A stretch of 11,851 nt of DNA from Deltaproteobacteria bacterium (lineage in GTDB: Bacteria; Desulfobacterota; Desulfobacteria; Desulfobacterales; JAFDFH01), in NCBI GenBank assembly GCA_019309945.1, contig JAFDFH010000095.1, forward strand, positions 1 through 11,851, read 5' to 3'. Shown piece by piece: positions 1 through 5,831 of the stretch (the stretch's first letter is position 1; every line of letters begins with the position of its first letter). The translations under genes and the position numbers were made by a program. The notes under the pieces were generated by a model. That model saw nothing but the letters and a program-made list of their open reading frames with translations. It ran no database searches and was not told the origin of the DNA.

Positions 1-279
1 AATACGGCCAAAACTTGCCGTTAAGGGCGCCTAACAGTGCCCCGCGCACGGGATCTAAAATGAGTGTGTCGCTTAGCACAAACAGGCTACAATCAACAAT
101 TTATGCTGTTCGGGTCTCTGTAAGCCGCCCTAAACGGCTTCAAACAGTTGCCCGCTTTGAAAAAAATTACCGGATGACTCCGCTGGTAGGTTTAACCGTT
201 TAACCATAAATTTTTTAGAAATTACAAAATCTGTATGTAACATCATGAAAAAGATGAGTTTTAAAAAAGGATTCAGAAA
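1..279. other. Intergenic stretch without a supported gene
   Basis: I see no convincing gene here. A 62-codon open frame (15-203) lacks a ribosome binding site and has no recognisable protein features. A 6-bp inverted repeat (AAGCCG at 122-127, CGGCTT at 135-140, 7-nt loop) has no T-tract, so it is not a clear terminator. The segment lies downstream of the minus-strand gene that ends at 280. Confidence 0.5.
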
Positions 280-495
280 CTAAAAAAAGCCCTTCCAGAT
301 AAAGATACCCAAACCTATCCATATCAATAAGCAGATAACATATCCCTTCCAGTCGGTGGGTTTTTCGGCAACTCCAATTTTGTTTACTTTACCGACTTTT
401 TTTTTACACGACGGACATACTTCAGCATCAAGAGGAAGATGCGTAAAACATTCATAGCACTTTTTAGTTGTAAAAGTTGGGATTTTTTCGGCCAT
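280..495 (-). CDS. Small zinc-ribbon, single-pass membrane protein
   Basis: This 71-residue protein has two CxxC knuckles in its first half (CYEC near residues 13-16 and CPSC near 27-30), as in a zinc ribbon. A Lys-rich linker follows, and then one hydrophobic helix at about residues 51-69 (VICLLIWIGLGIFIW) that should anchor it in the inner membrane with the zinc ribbon in the cytoplasm. The start is supported by AGGAG about 10 nt upstream of the ATG. It is transcribed in the same direction as the foldase gene but 166 nt downstream of it, so co-transcription is uncertain. I do not recognise a named family and assign no function. That it is a real gene rests on the ribosome binding site, the paired CxxC motifs and the clean membrane helix. 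Confidence 0.7.
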   Translation of the reverse strand: MAEKIPTFTTKKCYECFTHLPLDAEVCPSCKKKVGKVNKIGVAEKPTDWKGYVICLLIWIGLGIFIWKGFF

Positions 496-661
496 ACCCT
501 TTAATCTCCTGAATAGCAGTTTTGAATTAGATCATTTCCATAAAGTGATCAAAAAAATCGAACTATCCTGAAACGCCGCATTTACAAACCGCCTGCTCCG
601 GTATCCAACTGGAGTCGGAGGGATGGCAGCATCGATGGGTAATCCATTTTGGGGACTTCAT

Positions 662-2554
662 CTATTGAGCGAAATCCGGTTCAATGGAAATCTCACTTTT
701 TTCTTTTAATTTTGATAGATAAGCATTAAATGTCCGCATTTTCTTTTGCTGAAGCAACGATGTCTTAATTTTTTCTTTTTCAGCTTCAAATCCTTCCGTA
801 GCAGGCGCTTTTCTTTCTCTGAGTTGGATGACATAATACCCTTTTTTCCCTTTCAGGATAGTTTCCGCCAGTCTATTTTCACGGGTCAGCTTAAAGGCCG
901 TTCCCGAAAACCCTGGTTCAAATCCAATTTGGGGAATCGATTCGTTCCGCTTAAAAAACCCCGTGGTTGTCGGTTTTAAATGATATTTTTCGCTCTCCCC
1001 AATCATGGGTTTACCCGTCTTTAAAGCCGACAGCAATGCATCTGCTTCCCTCCGGGCTTTTTCTTCCTGCGCTTGCTTTATAAAGTCGGCCCTGACTTTT
1101 TCGATTACCTCTCCGACTTCAGGAATCCTTTCAGGATTTTTTTCAATTACCTGCAAAATGTAATACCCGTCCCCCAAATCCAGGATTTCGCTAATCTCCA
1201 TAACTGTTAGATTAAATGCGGCGGATGCAAATTTGTCAGGATTATTTATCCCCTTATGGGGGCCTTCCCTTGTGAAAAAATCGGTTGATTGTATGGTAAG
1301 ATCTCTTTTTTCGGCAATTATTGATAGATCGTCTCCTTCAAAAGAAGTTTCATAAACTGCTTCGGCTTCATCATAGGCAAGATTTTTTGCCCTTTCATCC
1401 GCAAGCTTCTTTTGAATGTTCGGCTTAGCTTCTTCAAAAGAAATGGAAGATTCTTCATTCACCTTTTCAACCTTGATTAAATGCCAACCGAAACGGGTGC
1501 GGACGGGTTCGCTGACTTCCCCCGCGCTCATGGAAAACGCCTTGTCCGCAAAAGGTTTTACCATCATATCTTTTTCAAAAGAGCCAAGATATCCTCCTTT
1601 AGCTTTACTTGGACCCTCGGAATACTGTTCGGCCAGCTTAGAAAAATCCTCACCTTCTTTAGCTCTTGTCAGTACGTCAAGCGTCTTTGCGAGCCCCTTT
1701 TCCACCGCGTCAGGGCTTGCCTCCGGATCGATCTTAATGAGGATATGCCTTGCTTCAACAGTTTTTTCCGTTTTGAATTCGCTCGGGTTTGCATCATAAT
1801 AATCGCGCATCTCTTCTTCAGTCACTTTAACCTTGGACATGAATGCCTTGGGCTCAAAATGTAAAAAACGGGTTTTTAGCATGGATTCGGTTTTATAGGA
1901 CGATTTGCGCTGATCAAAAAAAGCATTGAGCTCTTCTTCAGATGGATTGATATTTTCATATCTGTCGGGCTCAAACAGCACGAAATCAACATTTACGGAC
2001 GCAAGGGTCCATTTAAACCATTCCATTGCCTCCTGATCTGAAACTTTGGCACAGCCGGTAATGAATGAACTCAGCTTATCCGCCAAAATCGACTCTCGTT
2101 GAGCAAACTCGAATTCTTCCGGCGTCATCCTGTAACGACTTAAAACTCTTCGGTAAATGCGCCCATCAAATACTCCCGCGTTTTGAAACGCATCCACTTT
2201 CTGGATGGCAACGGCAAGTTCGTTGTCTGAGACTCGAAAACCAAGCCTTTGGGCCTCTTGAAGAATAAGCTTCTGATTGATTAGCGTTTCTAAGGCCTGC
2301 TTTTCGACCTGGAACATTTTTTCCAGATCATCATTCAAGCGGTTTCCGTATCTTTGCCGTAACTGTTCGATCAGATTGTCGTAAGCCTTTCTGTATTCAT
2401 CAACCGTAATCACCTCTCCGTTGACAAATGCAACTCGGCTGGACCTTTGGGAACGGTAGCTTCCGACACCCCAGAATACAAACACAATAACAATGGCACC
2501 TAAAAGCAGCTTGATCATCCAACTTGTTGCATAGTCCCGCATTAATCTGAGCAT
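662..2554 (-). CDS. ppiD: PpiD/SurA-like periplasmic peptidyl-prolyl isomerase
   Basis: A 630-residue membrane-anchored foldase, close in length to E. coli PpiD (623). The N-terminus carries a short cytoplasmic segment and one membrane helix at about residues 13-31 (KLLLGAIVIVFVFWGVG), the usual PpiD anchor. A SurA-type N-terminal chaperone region follows (about 35-260), then one parvulin (PPIC) domain at about 266-364, recognisable from EARHILIK, FSKLAEQYSEGPS, KGGYLGSF and the closing RFGWHLIKVEKV. A second SurA/parvulin-like region without clear catalytic motifs fills 370-630. The role known for this family is assisting folding of secreted and outer-membrane proteins as they leave the Sec translocon. 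The ATG start has GAAGGG about 8 nt upstream. A small zinc-ribbon gene lies 45 nt upstream on the same strand and may share its transcript. The gene symbol reflects architecture rather than proven orthology. Confidence 0.9.
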   Translation of the reverse strand: MLRLMRDYATSWMIKLLLGAIVIVFVFWGVGSYRSQRSSRVAFVNGEVITVDEYRKAYDNLIEQLRQRYGNRLNDDLEKMFQVEKQALETLINQKLILQEAQRLGFRVSDNELAVAIQKVDAFQNAGVFDGRIYRRVLSRYRMTPEEFEFAQRESILADKLSSFITGCAKVSDQEAMEWFKWTLASVNVDFVLFEPDRYENINPSEEELNAFFDQRKSSYKTESMLKTRFLHFEPKAFMSKVKVTEEEMRDYYDANPSEFKTEKTVEARHILIKIDPEASPDAVEKGLAKTLDVLTRAKEGEDFSKLAEQYSEGPSKAKGGYLGSFEKDMMVKPFADKAFSMSAGEVSEPVRTRFGWHLIKVEKVNEESSISFEEAKPNIQKKLADERAKNLAYDEAEAVYETSFEGDDLSIIAEKRDLTIQSTDFFTREGPHKGINNPDKFASAAFNLTVMEISEILDLGDGYYILQVIEKNPERIPEVGEVIEKVRADFIKQAQEEKARREADALLSALKTGKPMIGESEKYHLKPTTTGFFKRNESIPQIGFEPGFSGTAFKLTRENRLAETILKGKKGYYVIQLRERKAPATEGFEAEKEKIKTSLLQQKKMRTFNAYLSKLKEKSEISIEPDFAQ

Positions 2555-2599
2555 ATTGATTCCCTTCTAAGCATTAATTTCTTTCGTGTTTTGATATCG

Positions 2600-2848
2600 T
2601 TAAATAATGATCGACGTCGGTTTTTCACTACGATCGATCTTCCTGCCAACCGACTCGGAACAAAACGCGCATAGATATTCATACATGTCACCTTCCGGAA
2701 GAACAAGGAGAAGGCGTTTGCGCACAGGAACGGCCTGTTTGCACCGGGGGCAATAAAGTTCGGTGGCATCAAATTCTTTGAATGCCCCGGGCGGGTTTTC
2801 TTTTTGCATGGGTGTTCCGGCTTGCCTTGTAAGGTTTTTGAAATCCAT
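2600..2848 (-). CDS. Small CxxC-pair zinc-ribbon protein
   Basis: An 82-residue soluble protein with two CxxC motifs, CPRC near residue 33 and CAFC near residue 60, separated by a basic and hydrophobic stretch (VRKRLLLVLPEGDMYEYL). This is the spacing of a treble-clef or zinc-ribbon fold. The ATG has GAAGG about 7 nt upstream. It precedes the ppiD-like gene on the same strand with a 45-nt gap, so the two may form an operon. No signal peptide or membrane segment is visible. An overlapping frame at 2542-2772 has no comparable motif and is a shadow. I do not recognise a named family. A nucleic-acid or protein-binding role would be a guess from the zinc ribbon alone. Confidence 0.7.
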   Translation of the reverse strand: MDFKNLTRQAGTPMQKENPPGAFKEFDATELYCPRCKQAVPVRKRLLLVLPEGDMYEYLCAFCSESVGRKIDRSEKPTSIII

Positions 2849-2988
2849 TTTGAACCTTCACAAAAAATTAAGATTCTTATCCGACTACTAGAAAAACCAT
2901 TGTATGTTCAATATGTTGTGAACTATAAACATGTTAATTCTATTTGCTAACTTCAATTTTGTCAATGATTTCTGTTCTCTCCGGCCTC

Positions 2989-3027
2989 AATAAATTTATT
3001 GACACAAAATAAATTTATTGTTAGAAA
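2989..3027 (+). promoter_or_regulatory. Promoter of tRNA-Ala with twin 12-bp palindromes
   Basis: A perfect -35 TTGACA lies at 2999-3004, with a weak -10 TAGAAA at 3022-3027 (17-bp spacer). Initiation near 3034 would leave a short leader before the tRNA at 3041. Two identical perfect palindromes, AATAAATTTATT, occupy 2989-3000 and 3008-3019, one overlapping the -35 and one filling the spacer. Their 19-bp period could be a paired operator or simply AT-rich promoter DNA. Confidence 0.6.
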
Positions 3028-3040
3028 ATTCAGATTCATT

Positions 3041-3116
3041 GGGGCTGTAGCTCAGCTGGGAGAGCGCATGACTGGCAGTCATGAGGTCAGGGGTTCGATC
3101 CCCCTCAGCTCCACCA
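3041..3116 (+). tRNA. tRNA-Ala (anticodon GGC)
   Basis: A complete 76-nt cloverleaf with an encoded CCA end. The acceptor stem GGGGCTG pairs with CAGCTCC and contains the G3:U70 wobble pair, which is the main identity element for alanyl-tRNA synthetase. The D arm (GCTC/GAGC), anticodon stem (CATGA/TCATG), seven-base loop CTGGCAG and T arm (AGGGG, TTCGATC, CCCCT) are all intact. The anticodon GGC at 3074-3076 reads Ala codons GCC and GCU. It stands alone with its own promoter and terminator. The 3' half of a tRNA gene is a common integration site, and the DNA just downstream looks like accessory sequence. Confidence 0.97.
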
Positions 3117-3125
3117 AATAATTAC

Positions 3126-3157
3126 AAGGGGTTAGCTAAATTGGCAACCCCTTTTTT
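3126..3157 (+). terminator. Rho-independent terminator of tRNA-Ala
   Basis: A perfect 8-bp stem (AAGGGGTT at 3126-3133, AACCCCTT at 3146-3153) with a 12-nt loop leads into a T-run ending at 3157. It lies 10 nt after the CCA end and closes the tRNA transcript. Confidence 0.85.
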
Positions 3158-3175
3158 AGTGGAATTTTCATGACT

Positions 3176-3203
3176 GGGTGCAGATAGGGTGCAAGTGGGT
3201 GCA
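3176..3203. repeat. Three helically phased GGGTGCA repeats beside the tRNA
   Basis: GGGTGCA occurs at 3176-3182, 3187-3193 and 3197-3203, with 11- and 10-bp steps that place the copies on the same face of the helix. They lie 60-90 bp from the tRNA 3' end. This arrangement resembles arm-type integrase sites of tRNA-integrated elements, but it could also come from a repetitive coding tail. Confidence 0.4.
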
Positions 3204-3359
3204 GTTTCAGAATCTAATTGATCAACTTCTGATTTATTAGATTCCGGTATCCAGTGCGAATGATCCGCCTTCAGTTTGGATTCTTCGGCGGGAAAAGTTA
3301 CATCAGGGATCCGGTTTTTCCTGGTATCTCCAACAACCACAGCATATACAGGATATAGG

Positions 3360-3504
3360 TAGTGCCCATCCAGAAACGGTCTTTTTGCCAGATCTCGGCG
3401 TTATGCTCAAAATATTATCCTCGGAATATCAACTATATGCCTGCGGTAAAATTTTTCGTAGGCCTTGATCTCGAACAAAAATCCTCGTTTCGGGACGGAC
3501 ACTA
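3360..3504. mobile_element. 145-bp MITE, copy 1
   Basis: This element is repeated at 7655-7799 with about nine mismatches and no gaps (about 94% identity), in the same orientation. Its ends are imperfect inverted repeats: TAGTGCCCATCCAGAAACG on the left, and on the right the complement of CGTTTCGGGACGGACACTA. Both ends fall on the dinucleotide TA, as expected for a Tc1/mariner or IS630-type target. It contains no open frame, so it is non-autonomous. It truncates the coding-like frame at 3122-3359 and ends 31 bp upstream of the promoter at 3536. Confidence 0.8.
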
Positions 3505-3535
3505 ACTAAGTGTAGATATTTTCGGAGAATTTTCC

Positions 3536-3565
3536 TTGACATTCAATGCCACATTGTGGTATGAA
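3536..3565 (+). promoter_or_regulatory. Promoter with operator, site A (usp-GAF)
   Basis: A perfect TTGACA -35 lies at 3536-3541 and a TATGAA -10 at 3560-3565 (18-bp spacer). The spacer carries the near-palindrome ATGCCACATTGTGGTAT at 3546-3562, 16 of 17 matches to the consensus ATACCACA-T-TGTGGTAT shared by four promoters in the window. A repressor bound here would block RNA polymerase directly. Confidence 0.75.
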
Positions 3566-3607
3566 AACTTGGCTGATAAAAATCAGACAGGAGGAAAGGA
3601 AAACACT

Positions 3608-4072
3608 ATGACCGGTCAAAAAATATTATTGCCCTATAACTTTTTGATTTACGATCAGAAGGCCTTAGATTTTGTCATCAGCACTTTTGCCCATTTAAAT
3701 GATGTTGAAATCACCATATTCAATGCTTATACACCGGTGCCTGAAATTGATACCCGCGGAGCTCCCATAATGGAAAAATTACACGCTAGTCTGAATTATC
3801 TCTCTAAAAAGGTTAAAGAGCAGGAAGCAGGCCTCAAAGCGGCTAAGCAAAAGTTATTACAAAATGGTTTTTCAGCACATCAGATTCACATGATCTTTAA
3901 GCCGCGAAAGAGGGATATTGCAAGCGAAATTATTGATCTCGCTTTGGATCAACAATTCAATGTAATCGTCATAAACCACAAACCAGGTAAAGTTACCCGG
4001 TTTTTTACCGGAAGCCTTTTTAACAAAGTCGTAAATGCCTTAGAGGGAAAAGTCGTCTGTATTGTTTCCTAA
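3608..4072 (+). CDS. Universal stress protein (UspA-like)
   Basis: A 154-residue single-domain protein with the Usp pattern. It opens with a hydrophobic strand (KILLPYNFLIYDQKALDFV) and a second strand with the family-typical turn (ITIFNAYTPVPE). A central amphipathic helix follows (about 55-85), then FNVIVINHKPG and a C-terminal GSLFNKVVNALEGKVVCIV. The last part resembles the ATP-loop end G-S-x-x-N-K-V-V of Usp proteins, but the upstream glycine spacing is degenerate, so ATP binding is uncertain. The ATG at 3608 is chosen over an in-frame upstream start at 3536 because AAGGA lies 7 nt ahead and 3536 falls inside the promoter. It forms an operon with the GAF gene 55 nt downstream, under operator site A. 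The family's usual role is stress or starvation survival through nucleotide binding. The ligand here is unknown. Confidence 0.85.
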   Translation: MTGQKILLPYNFLIYDQKALDFVISTFAHLNDVEITIFNAYTPVPEIDTRGAPIMEKLHASLNYLSKKVKEQEAGLKAAKQKLLQNGFSAHQIHMIFKPRKRDIASEIIDLALDQQFNVIVINHKPGKVTRFFTGSLFNKVVNALEGKVVCIVS

Positions 4073-4127
4073 CGGCCGTTGTACGAACCTGACAATTTAA
4101 CCCTGTAGAGTCTATGAGGAGGAATCA

Positions 4128-4703
4128 GTGGGTATCGAAGATAAAATAGATATAGATATATTTAAAGTTGTCACCAGGGCTATTGCGGAATCTGATAACA
4201 TGGAAATTATGACCAATCATTTGACGCAACTATTGATTGTAGCCCTGGAAGTAAAGGGTTGTACAATTTTCGTCCTAAACCCTGAGACTAAAGAGTTGGA
4301 AGCTCTATCCAGCTTCGGCTTGAGCATTGACTATTTGAATAAAGGGCCAATTTTATCTAATAAAAGTATCGGCGCAGCATTAAGAGGTGAGCCGGTTGTT
4401 GTGAGAGATACTGCTAAAACGAATCAGTTGCAATATCCTGAAGATGCGAAAAAAGAAGGAATCGGCGCTATCGTTTCTCTTCCTATCAAATTTTATGGTA
4501 AAGTTATAGGGGCTTTACGGCTGTATCATTTTGAAACATGGGATATTTCAGAACAGGATCTTGACTCTCTGCTGGTTCTTAGTGAGATCATCGGTCTTGC
4601 CATGATGTATACCCGACTCCTTAATGCGCTGCAAGACGTAAAAGATACCACAAATGATGTGCATAGGGTTTGGCTGGATAAAAACCCGAAAGCGTCCGTT
4701 TAG
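4128..4703 (+). CDS. Stand-alone GAF-domain sensor protein
   Basis: A 191-residue protein that is almost entirely one GAF domain (about residues 15-165). Recognisable parts are the N-terminal helix with a regularly spaced Leu/Ile face, the strand pair CTIFVLNPETKELEALSSFG, and the late core GIGAIVSLPIKFYGKVIGAL before the closing helix. There is no output domain, so it probably binds a small ligand and acts on a partner. The start is GTG at 4128, supported by GAGGAGGAA 4-12 nt upstream; the ATG at 4114 is out of frame. It follows the UspA-like gene by 55 nt and shares operator site A. A 36-nt piece matching the regulator gene's 3' part begins 2 nt after its stop, suggesting that rearrangement trimmed this locus. 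The ligand cannot be read from the sequence. Confidence 0.85.
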   Translation: MGIEDKIDIDIFKVVTRAIAESDNMEIMTNHLTQLLIVALEVKGCTIFVLNPETKELEALSSFGLSIDYLNKGPILSNKSIGAALRGEPVVVRDTAKTNQLQYPEDAKKEGIGAIVSLPIKFYGKVIGALRLYHFETWDISEQDLDSLLVLSEIIGLAMMYTRLLNALQDVKDTTNDVHRVWLDKNPKASV

Positions 4704-4705
4704 GG

Positions 4706-4741
4706 ATGAAATTTTGCAGGTCGTGTGAGGTTTTTAAGTCC
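4706..4741 (+). pseudogene. Stray 36-nt copy of the two-CW regulator 3' region
   Basis: This 36-nt stretch matches 8282-8317, inside the 3' part of the regulator gene, at 32 of 36 positions, including an exact 18-nt run (TGTGAGGTTTTTAAGTCC). It encodes MKFCRSCEVFKS against MKICRSCEVFKS in the regulator. The upstream part of the domain is absent. It begins 2 nt after the GAF stop, in a different frame, with no ribosome binding site of its own. It is best read as the remains of a second regulator copy once located here. Confidence 0.65.
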
Positions 4742-4800
4742 GAGCTATATTTTCAAAAATCCTGTGGATTGTGTTTTTCGTTGGTAAGTCGAAAAAAATG

Positions 4801-4828
4801 TTGACATACCACATCGTGGTAACATAAA
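4801..4828 (+). promoter_or_regulatory. Promoter with operator, site B (sRNA candidate)
   Basis: TTGACA lies at 4801-4806 and CATAAA at 4823-4828 (16-bp spacer). The near-palindrome ATACCACATCGTGGTAA at 4806-4822 matches the shared consensus at 15 of 17 positions and starts on the last base of the -35. It sits about 5 bp closer to the -35 than in the other three promoters. No gene follows before a strong terminator, which points to a non-coding transcript. Confidence 0.65.
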
Positions 4829-4834
4829 TAAGTT

Positions 4835-4953
4835 CCCGTGTAAGGCTTCATTTAAACGCGTTGGCCTAAGATACTGCATCAACCTTTTATTCCTTCTCAA
4901 CTTCCTTTCTGTGATAGGAGGTTCGAATTCCCTTTGAACCTCCTATTTTTTTT
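4835..4953 (+). ncRNA. Candidate ~120-nt small RNA
   Basis: The interval from the predicted start of promoter B (near 4835) to a strong terminator (4914-4953) has no ATG and no ribosome binding site. Its middle is pyrimidine-rich and probably single-stranded (4880-4910, with ATTCCTTCTC and CTTCCTTTCTG). TTCCTTTC is complementary to GAAAGGAA in the usp leader, and TCCTTTCT to AGAAAGGA in the larE leader, both at ribosome binding sites, though such short matches could arise by chance. An unannotated short leader or a truncated mRNA remnant are the alternatives. Confidence 0.45.
4914..4953 (+). terminator. Strong rho-independent terminator
   Basis: A perfect 11-bp stem (ATAGGAGGTTC at 4914-4924, GAACCTCCTAT at 4936-4946) with an 11-nt loop is followed by eight T residues (4946-4953). 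It ends the transcript from promoter B and any read-through from the usp-GAF operon. Confidence 0.9.
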
Positions 4954-4969
4954 AGCTTCTGCAGCAATT

Positions 4970-5294
4970 CTATTTTCTACTTTTTTCGAGTCTTTTTATA
5001 TTTTTCCTGGCAAAATCAATCGATGGGTCAAGTTCCAGAGCAAACTTATGATATTTGACGGCTTTCTCATCTTCACCCATATCTCGATAGTTGGAAGCGA
5101 TGTTGGCATAATTGATGGCGGAACTGGGATCTAATTGAAGGACTCTTCTGAAAGATTGGATGGCTCTTTGGTATTCTTTTAACTTAAATTTTTTTTAACA
5201 TCGTGTATCGAGTAGGATTTGCACTCCTTGGTAGTTTGATGAATTCTTCAATACCGAGATTTCCACCCTCGACGTTTCTTAATGCTTTGCCCAT
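4970..5294 (-). pseudogene. Frameshifted TPR-repeat protein fragment
   Basis: The minus strand from about 5194 to the stop at 4970-4972 encodes two TPR units: EYQRAIQSFRRVLQLDPSSA, then NYANIASNYRDMGEDEKAV followed by KYHKFALELDPS and a basic C-terminus. The spacing (W/Y-x2-L/I-G-x-Y and A-x3-F/Y-x-x-A-L-x-L-x-P) is typical. Upstream, an ATG at 5292-5294 opens a frame (MGKALRNVEGGNLGIEEF) that reaches a stop right after a run of eight A residues (T at 5189-5196 on the plus strand). Removing one A joins both parts into one frame of about 107 residues. The ribosome binding site is poor. It is probably a decayed gene, with a homopolymer sequencing error as the alternative. It runs against its neighbours and faces the terminator at 4914-4953. 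Confidence 0.65.
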
Positions 5295-5407
5295 TTAATT
5301 TATTTCCCGGTATCCAAGTGTTTTTCTTTTATTCGAATCCTTTGGGACAAAAGACGGCAGTGTCGTAATAATAGGGTATATATAAATTAAAATTAATTTT
5401 TTTAGGG

Positions 5408-5436
5408 TTGACAGGAATACCACATTGTGGCATACA
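5408..5436 (+). promoter_or_regulatory. Promoter with operator, site C (DUF39 operon)
   Basis: TTGACA lies at 5408-5413 with a weak -10 CATACA at 5431-5436 (17-bp spacer). The near-palindrome ATACCACATTGTGGCAT at 5417-5433 matches the consensus at 16 of 17 positions. The next gene on this strand with a ribosome binding site is the DUF39 gene at 5832, about 390 nt downstream. The weak -10 hints that an activator may help, or that an internal promoter exists. Confidence 0.65.
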
Positions 5437-5831
5437 AGATCAAGCAGATTTTCCAAGAAATCATATTGAAAAAATATTTGGTTTCCGAAATTACAGGTTC
5501 AATGGATTAATTGTTTCTTTCGGAAATTTTTTATAGAACACCCCCGCTTCGTATATCAGCAGGGAAAAGGTGACGGCGGGCGACTGTATTGTGCCTGGGC
5601 AAGGAGTAGTTGCGGGAGCGATCCATGGAGGCATTATGTATGTGGGCCACGACATCTCTATTTTGATGAGGCTGGATTTCATGCGCTTATGGCAGGAAGA
5701 CATGATAAAGGTTAATGTTCTAAGAGTGAAGGTGAAGAACCTATGGATAATGCGCGGGCTCCTGCCGGAGCCGATATTATCCTTGTAGAAAGAATGTGCA
5801 GACTTTCACGCTTACAACAGGAGGTAATCAA
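5437..5831 (+). other. Long leader before DUF39, coding-like but unassigned
   Basis: This 395-nt interval separates promoter C from the DUF39 gene. Two frames look protein-like in parts: 5537-5650 reads SREKVTAGDCIVPGQGVVAG with a Gly-rich continuation, and another frame reads FDEAGFHALMAGRHDKG to a stop near 5714, followed in the same frame by EGEEPMDNARAPAGADIILV. Neither has a ribosome binding site and I cannot assign a family. It may be a degraded gene spanning frameshifts, or a structured 5' leader. I saw no SAM-I, cobalamin or TPP riboswitch core motif. Confidence 0.35.

Larger units (their letters stand above)
3122..3359 (-). pseudogene. Possible C-terminal remnant of a gene cut by the MITE
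   Basis: On the minus strand the frame is open from the MITE edge (3359) to a stop at 3122-3124. It reads LYPVYAVVVGDTRKNRIPD, then a polar tail ending GVANLANPL. A GTG at 3338-3340 is the only nearby start and has no good ribosome binding site. The frame runs through the tRNA terminator hairpin. A position just beside a tRNA 3' end, with the stop codon facing the tRNA, would suit the tail of a tRNA-targeting integrase, but no catalytic Arg/His/Tyr motif is present because any catalytic domain would have lain beyond the MITE insertion. I do not recognise the family, and it may not be coding at all. Confidence 0.25.

Noticed and set aside
29..35. GCCTAAC, similar to one end of an integron attC site
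   Set aside because: No matching GTTRRRY partner at a suitable distance and no cassette structure.
746..2268. Several plus-strand open frames up to 127 codons
   Set aside because: They lie antisense to the clear PpiD-like gene, have Ser/Phe-rich composition and no motifs; they are shadows.
5491..5703. Minus-strand 70-codon frame in the DUF39 leader
   Set aside because: No ribosome binding site or family features; antisense to the more protein-like plus frames.
5796..5831. Upstream ATG for the DUF39 protein
   Set aside because: No ribosome binding site, while ATG 5832 has AGGAGG at good spacing and begins the recognisable family sequence.
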